This document shows, piece by piece, positions 23,224 to 36,073 of a stretch of 64,000 nt of DNA (position 1 is the stretch's first letter; the number at the start of each line of letters is the position of its first letter). Source of the DNA: Carnegiea gigantea (taxonomy: Eukaryota; Streptophyta; Magnoliopsida; Caryophyllales; Cactaceae); contig JAKOGI010000425.1 of NCBI GenBank assembly GCA_029747015.1, positions 259,501 through 323,500 on the forward strand, given 5' to 3'. The translations under genes and the position numbers were made by a program. The notes beneath the pieces are model-generated. The model was not told the origin of the DNA, searched no databases, and worked only from the letters and a program-made list of their open reading frames with translations.

Positions 23224-24694
23224 TGTTGAATTCCAAGAGTACACAACCACAAGAGGGGGGTGAATTGTGGTGGTCAATTTTCGCCTAATAACTGACAAAC
23301 AACCGTAGCACTTGATTGCAGAGATTGTTTGTAAATCACAAACAACCTTACGCCTTGTTTGTAGCGGTTGTTCTCAATTGATTCAGTAGCGAAATTCAAA
23401 GTAATAAATGCGAAAATAAAGCACACACAATTTTTACGTGGAAAACACCTCTAGCCCAACTGAGGTGTGAAAAACCACGACCTACCTCGTGTAGGATTTA
23501 ACCACTTCACTAACGGGCTGAAAACGTTACAAAAGCAACACTCCTTGTTACAACTTGTAACCCACGTAACCTTCTTCCCTAAGACAGGTTACACCACGTC
23601 CAATCTCACCAGATAGGACACGTCCAAAGTCCACACGACTGAGGACACACTCACTCACTTTCTGTTCTGAGAACAGGGGTACAAAACACCTTACTGGGGT
23701 GCTTCTGACTTAAGCAGATGTAAGGTACAATGAAGTCCTATTATGCCAAGAAATTGAAAGCTCAGTTAAGCACAATCTACTCACGATTTTTCTCTTTATA
23801 ATTCAGCTCTAAAAATCTCTTACTTCTTTGTAAAAGCCGGATTGTCAAATGGGAGAGAGAATTTCAATATTTAAACGCACAACCCAACGGCTATTCTTTT
23901 CAAAAGATAGGGAAAATCCTCTATTTTTAGTCGCTTAGAAGATTCACCAAAGATTTCCAACGGCTAAGAGAGGAGAGAAGATTTTCTTAAAATATCTTGG
24001 CCGAGTAATCTAGCTTGAAAAGGATAAAATCTTGATTTATCCCAAATTCAATCAAGACCTAAAAATAAGGGATAAGAATCTTTCAAGAGAAATCTTTAGC
24101 AAAAACGGTTTTGCAATTTTTTTTTTTCCAAATTCAAAACAAATCTTTTTAGATCTGGCAGCCAACCGAAGCAAATTTCCAGATAAGACTGATGTAGCTG
24201 TTATAGTTTTTGAGAACACCCTAGGCACCCTGTTTGCAGGGTTGTTTGGAAATGGTGTCCCAAAGCAACTTTTCGAAAACCGTTTTCAAGAAGTGCTAAA
24301 AATGATACTTTCAAGATTGGCATATTAACAAGAGTCTAAAAGATAAAAACTAAATTAACCAAGACTCCTTGTAAGAATTAATTGTCTTGTCAAGAGTGAA
24401 TATGCTGCTCCAAAACACCTTGGTCACCTTGATTCCTTGGGTGATCTTGTGTAGCTGAATGTTCCTCAAGACTTAAACCATGTGTTGTTTGCTGATCTTG
24501 TGTCACTGAAGCTCGGAACCTGTTCCTAAGACTTGTTCTCAACATTTAGCCACCAGGCTAATAAAATATCACAAACAGCGGTGTAGGAACAACGGTGTAT
24601 TAGGCCCTGTTTGGAGAGCTTGTTTGGAACAACATTACTTTGACAAATATGTTACTCTTGGATTTGTTATCATCAAAACTAAATATATTCAACA
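23224..24694 (-). repeat. Copia 5' LTR
   Basis: 1471 bp, TGTTGAATTC to ATATTCAACA on the plus strand. Since the element is on the minus strand this LTR holds its promoter. It differs from the 3' LTR at about 18 sites, one single-base indel near 23998 and the length of a T run near 24118. A plus-strand 98-codon frame (24032-24328) is antisense and is shorter in the other LTR. Confidence 0.95.
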
Positions 24695-24699
24695 AAATA
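24695..24699. repeat. Copia target-site duplication, right (AAATA)
   Basis: Identical to 14119-14123. Family B sequence (the minisatellite unit attgagcaag) resumes here. Confidence 0.93.
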
Positions 24700-27600
24700 G
24701 ATTGAGCAAGCTACAATAGGGACATGCCTTTGCTCATATGAGGCCAATTCGAGTACGACAATAAGATTAAATAGAGAATGCAGAAGTTTATTTATCAACA
24801 TGTAAGATATTTATGTGGCAGTTGAAGCTCAAAATAAAGAGGGTAAGGGGATTATGACAATTGCAGTCATCCACATCAATGAGAGTTGAATTACATTATG
24901 AGTTCAGAACAAGTTATACGAGCTTATCATTATGAATAAATGAGATGTAAGATAGATGTGTGAATCAGCTCTCAGCAGAATGAACTTCAACTTATGATCA
25001 TGAAATAAAGATGGTGAAGGTCAAGAGTACTGGAATGTTGACAACCATATAAGGTCGAACAAAGATGTATCGCACATTTAACAATGGATTTGCAAAGACA
25101 TACAACACCATGCTGATAGGAAATAGCGTGTTGAAATGCAAGGGGGATTAAATAATATTGGATAGTATTAAGTTTTGAAGATGAGATAAGCAAACAATTA
25201 CAAGAATGACTATAAAAGGGCATTTTTACAGAAGATAAATAGTGGTTGCATGGTTTAGGTGTAATATCCAAACCCCAAATGATTCCTGGAAAAGACTTTG
25301 TTGTTAGCAGTTAATCCCATAAATCATTTATTCAAGGTATAGGGAACTTATTTTGATAGTGATCTTGTGCAACTCTCAGCACGCAGTGCACAATCATAAG
25401 GTGCTATCTTTCTTCTTCATATAAACCTGAGATTCCCTATGCGGACGCATTTGGTCAATAAATTCCTTACAACTCATCCATTGAATCTTTAATTCTTTAA
25501 ACTCTGTTGGGCATATGATATGGGTTTTGAAAATGGGTTGAGCATTATGAGTTAGGTTGATCTGAAAAATCAATGTTTCTTGGGCAGAAACAGTCCTGAT
25601 AGTCCTCAAATGGAACATTTCTAAATCCACCAATTGTAAATATAGATATGGATATAAGGATTGTGGTTGACATAACACTGACACAGTAACTTACTTGCTT
25701 ACACACTGTAACTGGGGGATAAATAGGGCTTTTCTTCCCTCGGCCCGTAGAAACACACGTTTAGTCAATCCCCATCTCTCAAGCCAACCTTAAGATCCTT
25801 ACCATTCATCTTAGTCTCGTAAGCACACAGTCAGTTCACCACCATAATGGTAACAGGGTCTGCCAATCAAACTGGATTGAATGTCCAGTGAATATGGTTC
25901 CAACAATACTACAAGAGGCATGTGTATAAAAGATAAACATTCAACTGCCTACTGGTCTCAGTACATTGAAATGACTAGGGAAAGATCTAAAGTGTAGAGA
26001 GATGTAATGACACAATAAACTCTTACAATGATATTTCTTTATTAGTTATAAAGGACCGGCATGTAATCTGAGTGAATGAAGGGACGAAGATTCATAATGA
26101 AAGAGGTAAGGCATATAAATGACCTGCATATGCAAGACATGCATCTTATTCATGATGGTCATAATAGTAAAGTAAATGAATGATGTTATGAAGTTGAGAG
26201 GGAGTATTAAGTACTGAAGGTGAAGAAATATGACCAATAACTAAAGCGGCTTCTGAAAAGTCATACAATATCCGTATGTGAGTAAAATGGTGAAGATAAG
26301 GGTCAACACTACTAGAAGGGAAATTTTATTCATCTGGTGTTTGAAAGGACAATACTTCAAGATGAAGAAGTCAGTCTTATGACTGAACATGATGACATCC
26401 ATTAAACACATTTTGCAGTAAATGGAAGTCTTAAGGAGGTATATAAACTTCGAAACTATTGGCAGATGGAAATAGCACAAATCATTGTTTATCATTAATA
26501 AGATAGGCTATACTAGTAAAGAAAGGATTTCCAAAATAATTTGAGTAACGACATGCAGCCACGGTCATAGAATAGTATGCCAACATGACGTTACGGTGCT
26601 ATAGAAACACGAACAATATGGATCTATTGAATTGCTGAAAGGTCGCTCAATGACTAGGTCTGAAGCAACCAAAGACTGTGCAAGTGATAAATAAATAGTG
26701 TCCAAATAAAATTAAGGAGTTAAAGTAGGTGACAATAAAAATATGAACATAGTGATAACTGAACTGCAAGTAGAATAGGTCAAATACGCTTATGAAGAAC
26801 TGTGAATCACACAGCAACAAACACTGGGGATCATTATAGGCTCCATTATGAAAACAGAGAATTAAAAGATTATGATTGTCAGGGTTTGAATTGCCTATAA
26901 GAAATGTTGCTCAGATGTGTTTAAAGGACTCCCCACATACCACATATGAGATTTTTCATAAAAACTCCATTACAAATCAAGAGTGTGTTAGTGGCAACGA
27001 AATGATGCCTGTAAACAATTCAAGGTAACTAGGGCAGAAATAAGTCAATGACAGAAAGTAATCGGAGCATTGCTGATGTAAGGTCTTATTGTCAAGACCA
27101 AATAATTTCCATACACGACAGGTTAATCTTACTTGTACCACCCATATAATGCCAAATAGCACACGATAAGCTAATAACTATTATCCCCATATATAAGCAC
27201 TCATTGTAATGTTCATTTCATACTAGTTCACCTCAAAGATATTGCCATACAAGGCATTTTCTCATCTAAAGGTTTACATCTAACTTGACACTGTAGTAAT
27301 CCCTCAAGAAGTTGCAAATGGCATCCCTACATTGGGTTTCAACCATCATTGTACCTAAGATCAGGTATATTAACACACCTCAATAAAACTCTCAAATCCT
27401 AGGGAAATACAAATAGAGTTCTGCCTAAAAACTGACTAACCTCGGCTTAAAGCCGTACAATAGATGCCTGAAATGGAGAGAAGCACTTCAATAGCTCAAT
27501 GGCTACACGCCTGAGTTCATAACTCAATGGGTCACACGCCCGAAGTGCCCGATTATAAAAATTTAAACAAATGAGAGAAATGAAACATACAACACAACTC

Positions 27601-27803
27601 CCAGATAAATGGGAGCATGCCTCACCAACAGGTCACCCAAATGATTCCATGCTCCACTTTGCTAATGCTCAAATCTCAGGATATTACCAACCTATACATG
27701 TGCTCTTATAATCAATAGCTCACTTAATTGGTCAAACATAGCCCATAAATATCTTATAGCTAATTCATAAACACTTGATAGCTCACAGTGGCCCTTGAAA
27801 CTT

Positions 27804-27815
27804 GGCTCTGATATA
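27804..27815 (-). promoter_or_regulatory. Family B primer-binding site (decayed)
   Basis: The minus strand reads TATATCAGAGCC a few bases from the LTR end, two changes from the usual TGGTATCAGAGCC. It still pairs with most of the iMet tRNA 3' end. Confidence 0.72.
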
Positions 27816-27820
27816 ACAAC

Positions 27821-30800
27821 TGTAACGCCCCTAAAATGGTAATCACTTGATTTACAGAAAACAACAGCGGAAGACTTAATGATTAAAGTCGCTACTGCCG
27901 TCCCAAATAGGACAAGGCTAACTGAGACTACTCATTAGTGCCAACTCATAATCATAAACACAAGAAACATTAAACTTAAAATACCCCAAGTCAAAAACTA
28001 CAGTGGTCTAACTTAAATACCATCAACATATTCTTATAAAAGGCCACCCTGCACTCAACATTAAACATGTACATTGATAATAAACTCGTCCTATCCTTAA
28101 GGTTGTACCTAACCTTCATGCTATGCTTACATCCATTGTGAGCAACTAATAACCCCCAAAGGGGCTTGCTAAATGGAGGTATATGTGCGGCTTCATCACC
28201 TAAAATGAAAAACAGGAAAACATTTTGAGAAATGTGAGCTAAAGCTCGGTACATGCATCCCCATATGGGTAAATGAACATTAAAACCTTGCTGGTGGGCA
28301 CCTGCTTTTACAATTCATTTAGTTCCAATAACAATGAAAATGAAAGTAACATAAAACTGAATTGCTCATTATTATCTGGATGTGAACCCATTGCAATAAT
28401 ATGATCTATACATTGCTGTACACCTGCCAATCCGATCAAAACTTGGACTGAAGCCGAGCGGGTAAATGATGGGCCGACGCCCTATAGATGATAACAGACA
28501 GCGTTACAAGTTAAATGGCAAATCACTATATAAACTGTTTCATTGATAAACTTATTAAGAGTTGTAACTTGATAAACATGTTATGCTTCCTAAAAACACA
28601 AGCAATGGCCGTACCTTGAGCCTTTAAAAATGTCATCTGACTTGATAAATATATTCTAATTTGATAACACTTATGTGTAATGGGGAACTATAATAAGGCC
28701 TTGACTCTGTTTTATAAATGCCATTGTAGGTATGTGGGGTCAGTAAATGATCCTTACTGACATGATTGAGTAAGGAAAATTATCTGTAATAGAAATTGAG
28801 TAATTAAATGGCATACATAATTTGGGTATTTCAATATAGCTTCAAAACTGAATTAATGAAAGTAATTATATTCAATATGAAATAAATAAAAGTAAAATAG
28901 GCCACAATGAGATAAATGAGATGACGAAGGAAAAGTCCTTGATGGTGACAAATGGAAGAGTGGTTTTGGCTTTTCCTGAGATAGGTTGCTGATATGAGTT
29001 TGAGGCTCGCTGAGGTATAGCTTGGTATAAGAGAATAGTGAGTACACTAGATTGGCTTGATAGATACATTTGATACATTTTGCGTTGAGCAAGTAATAAT
29101 GATTTGAGGCCAAGAGAGACATATCTTGGTTCAAAATAGTATAAACTGCAATAACTTGACATGATAAATATGATTTCTGATTCAAAACTCTCGTCACTTC
29201 TCATATTTTATTCACAAGTCTATTAAATATAGTTTTTCACCTAAAATAGATTACTGACACCAATAAAAGCTATTAAACTCTCAGAACTTGGTACTTTCTT
29301 TGTAATATCCATAAGTGATTTAAAACTCATAATTAAGCTTCTAAAATGCATATTTCTCTTCTTCCCTCTCATAAATTGAGTTGAAAGGCCCTATAAAATC
29401 CATGCATATTTATTTCCTCCTTATAATAGCCTTACTTCGGCTAAAATGCTCAAAAACCACTCCATGATAAACCTTACAAAATTTTCAATATATTTCTTTT
29501 CATCAATATCCATAATCTCCCAATAAATCCATTTACTTATATAATTAGTCCAACCAACCTCTCTTGGTCACAAGTGGGACTTTCCACGATTCACCAATTT
29601 AGCCAAAAATTTGCATAACATCCATTTTTGAAGCCATTAACATATCCATGCTCCAAACAACTTCATTTACACATAATTACATGTTCGTATCCAAAAATAG
29701 GGTAGTTTTCTTCAAAATTCCATAACTCACTAATTACACCTCCAAAATTCATGAAATTTTGCCAAATACTCCCAAATATTATAGAAAATCTACAGTAAAA
29801 TGTTCAGAGTTTTTCTCTGAGTATACGCTACATCGAAATTGGAATAATAGCCCAATTTGCACTGAACCAGAGCAGTTCACTTCAAAAATTCATAAATCAT
29901 AAAATAAATCTCCAACATTCAGGCAATTTTTCCAAAAATTATCCAATATCGTCTAGAACCTACTGCAAAAATTTCATAAATTTTGGACAAGCTAATTATT
30001 CCCAGTAATTTAGACAGTGGGTGACTCTAGCGAACATCCGAAAATGTCCATAATCCATCTATAAATATAGAACCGTAGGTCATGACCATTCCACATGATC
30101 ATCCAAATCACCATATTTAAGCTAAAAATGATCTTCCAACTACACTCCATAGCAAGAATTGCAACAATCAACTAAATAAACTTGAATTAAGAAGCATGAT
30201 CAGCCAACCAAAATAACTCTTTCCCCGTAAGTTTATACACTTCCATACTCAATAACAATTGCTAAATAACCTGCATTTTGATCATCCAAACATAGCCCAT
30301 AAATAAAACAGCCATGAAACTCAAGATACAACAAGTTGGAGTTAGGGTATACCTTCTTGGATGATTGATTTAAGGGAGGTTTGGAGTTATTTCTGTGCAA
30401 GGGGGGCTATTGGGTGGTGGATGGGAGTTGAGGGGTGCAGTTGGTTTTGGTTCGGTGGCGGAAGGGTGGCTGCCTGGTCGGCGGAGGTGGCTGGAACAGA
30501 TAGGGCAGCTGCTGCCCCTGTTCTAGCAGCACTAGTGTAGAGAGAGAGAGAGCAATGGAGAGGTTATCGCTTCATTTTTTTTATATGTGAATTTTTGATG
30601 AGTCACTTGGTTGGATATTAGCCTACATATGGCTAAAAATTTGGAGTCATAAAGTATCTTTTCGCTAATTACAATTAGGCACAAACCGTAGCTATTAGTG
30701 GAAATGAATTGGCAAGTAACTTAGGCCTTGTTGCTTTGGGCTTAAATGGTTGGTTTTGGGCTTGATTTTGGGTTCAAAATAATTCAAAGTTGCACTAAAA

Positions 30801-31182
30801 ATTTTATCGGGCTCGGAAATAAATTTTTTCAATGTTAAGAAAATAAATAATCGCTAAATCATGCTTACCGTGGCATAATATCGACTCACCTGATATTTAA
30901 TCAACCAACGAAACTTGAATTGACAATCAATGGAGCTTGAATTGCAAAGTGTGACCCAAAATGAAATATCTCTCAACTGGGATGATTAAATACAATAAAT
31001 GAAGGTGAAAAATTTAAATAACATAATGGAATTCGTTAGGTAAATAAATTGGGTGCAATTGAATTAATAAACATGATTTGGTTAAAAAAATAACCATGAT
31101 CAATTAAATAAATAACCATGATTAATTAAACAAATAAATATGATTTAAATAAATAAATATGATTTAGGGTCAGGCTATTACA
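27821..31182 (-). repeat. Family B 5' LTR
   Basis: 3362 bp, TGTAACGCCCC to GGCTATTACA on the plus strand. It is collinear with the LTR at 9611-12962 at roughly 89% identity where compared. AT-rich ataaataaccatgat repeats lie near its right end (31075-31165), and a short GA tract near 30540. No gene is seen; minus-strand frames near 28853-29204 have no recognisable domain. Confidence 0.87.
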
Positions 31183-31187
31183 CTTTC
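31183..31187. repeat. Right target-site duplication of family B (CTTTC)
   Basis: Matches CTTTG at 9606-9610 with one change. Family A internal sequence (cctaaggtcccc) continues from here. Confidence 0.75.
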
Positions 31188-32139
31188 CCTAAGGTCCCCA
31201 CTTGGAACTGATCATCTCCAAGGTCATAGATTCATACGAGTGAAGGTTTATGCTCTTGACGGATCTTAGGGCCTGTGGGTCATGGGCCTACTATGCTTTC
31301 GCTGCGCTACTCGGGTCAATATAGGATACAAGGGCAATATGCGAATGCAAGTTCCTATAGTCATTGCATCGCAGTTTAAATACGTGTGGATGCATTTGTT
31401 CAACTATAACATGAAATCATAGAATTCACAGAATGCAAATAACGCATCAGAGGTTATGTAGTGCCATGAATTACAAAAATTAAATCATCTAGATAATCAA
31501 GTCGCATTAAGCAACGAATGCATCTTGGCATCTAGCTATTAGGTACATCTCGTTACATATAGAAACTTATGTTTAGAGAACGGCTTGAATATCATTGTAA
31601 AGCAAATACAAGTCTTTAGACACAACAGTAAGGCCTTACTATGGAATTAGAAAGGATTTTTATATAAAAGAAAAACCTTAACTCACTATTTATGATGGAT
31701 CTTAACTCTCGAAGTTTCTAGGTTTTAAAAAAAAGAATAGCTCAACTCCTTTTAGCTCTTTCTCTACCAACCTTTGAATATGTCTGCTCACTCCATTGTG
31801 GGGCCCGAGAAGCAAATCGTACCTTAGGGGCAAAAATGAGCTTAGAGTTAAGACTTTTCTAATCATTTGAATTCAAACCAAATGTATCTTAAACATAGCT
31901 CATTCATGAGAATACAAGTCATTCGGCTTATACTCTTAGCGAATGGTTCATTCATTCAATCAGTGAGCTCACTCAAGCCGCACATAGCTAGCTAGACGCG
32001 CCAAGGTTCACACGAAAATAGCATTTGCACATAAAAGTTGGCATATATCACATCATCATGAACACATTCCTAGATAAGTATCTGAAATGCAAGACTAAGA
32101 ACACAGCCTGTGGTAGCAAGATTTTGCTATGATACCATC
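31183..32139 (-). mobile_element. Family A internal domain 2, primer-site half
   Basis: The continuation of the domain interrupted at 9610. With the insertion removed the domain is 1991 bp. The primer site is at 32126-32137 (GCTATGATACCA on the plus strand, one mismatch). It is non-coding. Confidence 0.82.
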
Positions 32140-35100
32140 TGCAACACCCACAACCCCTAGGGCTAGGAGCGTTAGCGACTTCTTAAATCCTACTTAAATT
32201 CTGGGACAAAACGGACAGAGTTTCACCAAAAAATTGACCATTACCTTGGCTAAAAGCCTTACATTAAATCCTTGTAATCAACAGAAGCGTAAAGAACTCT
32301 AAAATAAGCTTAACGGCTACATACCGGAGTCCACAACTCTGCGGGCCACTCTTCTAGAGTAGACTAAGACAAAAGGTTCAACAATAAAGAAGGAAATAAA
32401 GATACAACTCGACGGATCACACATTTAGAGTGTTGGGGCTTACATCCCAAAATACAACCAACTTCAGCTAAAAAGACAACTGGCTAATAAGGTGATTGAC
32501 TTATAGGGCCATATAGTGCGACTTTTAAACAATATGCGTTATATGAACTAGAGTACTTTGTTTACATACATTTACAACTCCAGGGATACATTATAATACA
32601 TCATTTGACATGTAAGTCCACTTCTATATGTGCATACACGACACTTTTTCAAAGTAGGGGTAGACTCCTACTCGCCACAAGCAAATTGACTTCTGCCTAT
32701 CATAACGAAAACCTGAGAAAAGGGGAAATAGTGATCCGATGAGCTACCATGCGCTCTATTAGTATTTCCTGACTCCTTAAAAACCAAAATCATTTGCTGG
32801 CAATAATGACAAGTAGTAGGCACACGTCATTTGCATATTACTATCATATTAAGCAATCATAGTCCCCAAAAAGGAATCGTCATTGCCCTTAAGCTTCATA
32901 CTAGCCACTCAAGCTTGTTGCTAAGCCCTTGATAACCAAACTTCCCTAACGATTAGGCATTTAGGCACATAAGTAAGTAAGCAACAAGGATAGAGTAAAA
33001 GTGCTTTCAAATACTTAATTTGAAAATGCGGTGACTCATGTTTTATTCAAAGAATATGCAAATTTGAAAACTTATATGCTCTATGCATGACAAGGATATA
33101 GCCATATTTTATTTGAAATTTTGATTCAAACTATACTTGGAATTTTGTTTATAAAATATGCATAGGACTTGCACAGGAAGCTTTCTTTCTTTTTCTTTAA
33201 AACACTTTACTTAGCCTCTTGAGGCTCATATTCTTTATAAAGAAATCTATTTCATATTGGTCCTTTAATGACCCTTATAAGCTTTTTAAATCTCACTTAA
33301 ATTGGCCTCTCAATGGCCCTTGAAATCTTTCTTTTCCTGAAATACTTAAAATGGCGAAATGCTAACTGCTTTTCTTATTCATTAGGAAAATACTGTTAGC
33401 GTAAGATCATCGTTTATTAAAAGAAGCATGCACAACGACTTAATCACACAAGTGAGAAGTCTAGACTCTTAGAAGTACTTTGTTACTACCATCCCAAGTC
33501 GGCTAAGCCTGAGCGGCAACATACGCCTATCTGGAGAAACATCATACTATGCTGAGACATAACTTACATACTTAGACTTCAGGCGGGAATCAAACCTCCA
33601 TCCCTGAATTGCCTTAACGTAGCTCACGTTATGCCAGGCGGGATAGTAGGCCACCATCCCTGGGCCTCAAACTTAAGCCTAAAGTTTCTACAGTAGCTCC
33701 TCAATGTACATATAAGCATGAACATAGTTATTCATACACATACGTACTTATACTTATTCATATATATGCTTTTGGAGTTTATGATACGAAAACATAATTT
33801 TCTAGCAACACTGCTCCCTTTTAAAATTCTTTGTACCTTAAAAACTGTATTCGTAAAGTTAAAAATAGGCCATCATTCGCTAATAGTCATGGCTACTTTT
33901 ATTTTCAACCACGAAAACCTTCTTTTTCAAACTCACCCTCACACACATGATAAAGCTTAATGACATAAAAGGGGAGGGATTCACCCGGTAGCACATTCAA
34001 ACACTTCATAATTCAACTTGAAAACCTCTTGAAATCGTAATGAATTTGCTAACTTGTAAATCAAAACTCATTCAACACATAAAGTACTCAGCTCGCTTAT
34101 AATTCAAAGAAGGTTTCGTAATAGACATCTTCAGTTCCCCACTTTCAGCTTGTTTAAATTCTCTCTAAACTCAAAGAAGGGGACATAATCAAACAAAAGT
34201 CTTAAAATGTTTTCGAACTTACTACTAGCTTGCTTTTAAATTCCCTAGACCTATCAACTATTCAATTCGGTCATTTACTGAGTAGTTCGACGATGTAGGA
34301 CCTTTTTTTTTACGCTTCAAACATCGTAACGAAATAATAAGCAAATGAAAAATGTTTAAAACATTCGCAATTATGAAAATGAGCCTTTATCGACCCTTTT
34401 TAAATTAGATATCTAAGTTCAAAAGTCAGTCATATAGCATCACTTAGCCACATTAGGAGGTAAGGGGTTTACAAGTGGCACATTCAGACACTTCATCATT
34501 CATCTTGGCAGAATCTGTCCAATAAGCCGCACATGGCTTCGCAATCCACATGATTGCATTCAATCACAACCCAGTCTTCCTCGTCACACAACGACAACCG
34601 CAAGAATCTTGAATTTCTCATTAATTCCATCTCAAATCATCCAACTAACAACTCCGGTCGATATTGTCATAAACGAATAAATAGTTCATGAAACCATCAA
34701 ACACAAGCATAGTAAACATCCTAATTACCATAAATAAAATTTAAGCATAACCATTCTGATTTAACAACGACATTTAAACAGGAAATTGCATGCCCTACGA
34801 ATAGCTCAAATTGCCTAATTAACATCCTTAACCTCCAAAACAGCCTTTAGGTTTAATAAACTGATGCAACAATAGTTTTATGACAACATTCTGCTTATTC
34901 TATAATTCTACAAACTGATTGTTTAGTAAAATCATGCATCAATTCAACATGCGAGAGGGCCGATATCAATATTACGGTACTAATTTCCCAATTTCTGTTC
35001 TAATTTCTCCAAAACTAATTTCTAACTCAAATTCGAACATGCATTAACTAAGATCAATGAAATTCGTTAGAAATTGACACTAATTTAGGAGGAGAAAAAC

Positions 35101-36073
35101 ACCCACCTCTCTTCCAAGCTAGAGATTTGATTCCAAGCCTGTTGGCTCGACTTTGAGTGCTAGAACAACCTAATTCCTCGGCTACTACTGACAGACACAC
35201 GAACAGTCCCAATCCACGCTTGACACACATATGAACGAACCCCAATTTGACCCAAACTCTCACTCACTGACTTGATCTTATAGTGGTGTTTTGGGGTCGC
35301 GAATTACTCTCAATTAATAGAGGATTCGAAGCCACTAGGACCAAGATTGCATGGTCGAGCTTTAGCAAGTGTCTGGGCTTCGATCCAGCGCTCAAACCCA
35401 CTAGAAATGTGATGAGTTCTTCTCTATTTTGCCCAGATTTTTACACCAGAAGTTTGTTAGCTTTTGATGAAGGTTAAATGAGTGGATTTTACAAGCTGGG
35501 TGTGGCAGAAATTTGGTGGATTCGTGGAGCTTGAGCTACGTGGTGGTGGTCTCAAAGGAGGAAGAAGATGAACAGGAGAGAGAGAGATGAACACGGGTAG
35601 GGGGGTTCGTGTGGTGAGGGACAAGAAAGGGGCCAAGCATCCTTTTTATAAAAATGGCCATCCCTTTTTTTTCCTTTTTTTGGTTCCAAGTTCTTCAATA
35701 AATAGCACTGCTAGTCTAATTTCGTATCCCGAACTCCAAACCCAAATCGATATTACCACCCTTCATCGATTATTCGATCCTAAATACGTCAAGGTTCGAT
35801 TTAATAAACAACGAAACTAATTCTAAGGTTGACAATCTAGACATATTCGTGAATCTACTCGATTTGGTACTCGATAATAATCCTTATTAGTGCTTACCAA
35901 AATCATTGGAAAACCTCAAAACTAATAATAATGATAATATTAATAGTAACAATAACATTCTTGTTTGTAAAATTTCCACTTAAGCAAGCACATTGATATT
36001 TATGTAACTTAACTGAAATAATAAAATATGATTTGTAATATTAAGAAACAGGCTAGAAAATACGGATGTTACA
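32140..36073 (-). repeat. Family A LTR 3 (complete)
   Basis: 3934 bp; the left end is mutated to TGCAACACCC and the right end is GGATGTTACA. It has two copies of the 'ccaccatccctg' sub-repeat near 33590-33660. A TATA-like tttttataaaaat lies near 35643-35655, about 420 bases into the LTR on the minus strand, a possible promoter box. The antisense frame 35283-35477 is the local version of the recurring 65-codon frame. Confidence 0.86.
35643..35655 (-). promoter_or_regulatory. Possible TATA box in family A LTR 3
   Basis: TTTTTATAAAAA reads the same way on both strands and sits about 420 bases from the 5' end of the LTR on the minus strand. LTR 5 keeps tttataaaaat near 47520. LTRs 1, 2 and 4 have changed bases here, so promoter activity is uncertain. 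Confidence 0.35.

Larger units (their letters stand above)
14124..24694 (-). mobile_element. Ty1/copia retrotransposon of Sirevirus type, full length but defective
   Basis: 10571 bp, with LTRs of 1468 and 1471 bp, a 5-bp target duplication AAATA, an iMet primer site and a polypurine tract. On the minus strand the order is gag, protease, integrase, RT, RNase H, which is the Copia order. The long gag with two zinc knuckles, large size, extra gene after pol, repeated PPT-like motif and RT sequence style all fit the Sirevirus lineage. About 18 substitutions and two length differences between the LTRs (by eye) indicate a recent insertion. Even so, at least seven stops or frameshifts interrupt its genes. 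It lies inside the minisatellite of family B. Confidence 0.95.
24695..27820 (-). mobile_element. Family B internal domain, part right of Copia
   Basis: 3.1 kb of internal DNA from the Copia site to the primer site at 27804-27815. It is homologous along its length to 59840-62936 (same orientation) and to 53500-57080 (inverted). No gag or RT motif is found. A minus-strand frame at 26241-26495 ends in a hydrophobic stretch (ISLLVVLTLIFTILLTYGYC) that recurs in the other copies. I cannot assign it a function. Confidence 0.8.
9611..31182 (-). mobile_element. Family B LARD-like Ty3/gypsy derivative, interrupted by Copia
   Basis: It spans 21572 bp including the nested Copia; without it the element is about 11.0 kb. 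Its LTRs (9611-12962 and 27821-31182) bound an internal domain of about 4.3 kb. The PPT is at 12963-12979 and the primer site at 27804-27815, so it lies on the minus strand. The internal DNA has no intact gag-pol. A decayed integrase C-terminal tail next to the PPT links it to chromovirus-type gypsy elements. The two LTRs differ at roughly 11% of sites over the first 285 bases compared by eye, so the insertion is old. It was presumably moved by proteins from an autonomous relative not seen here. Confidence 0.88.
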
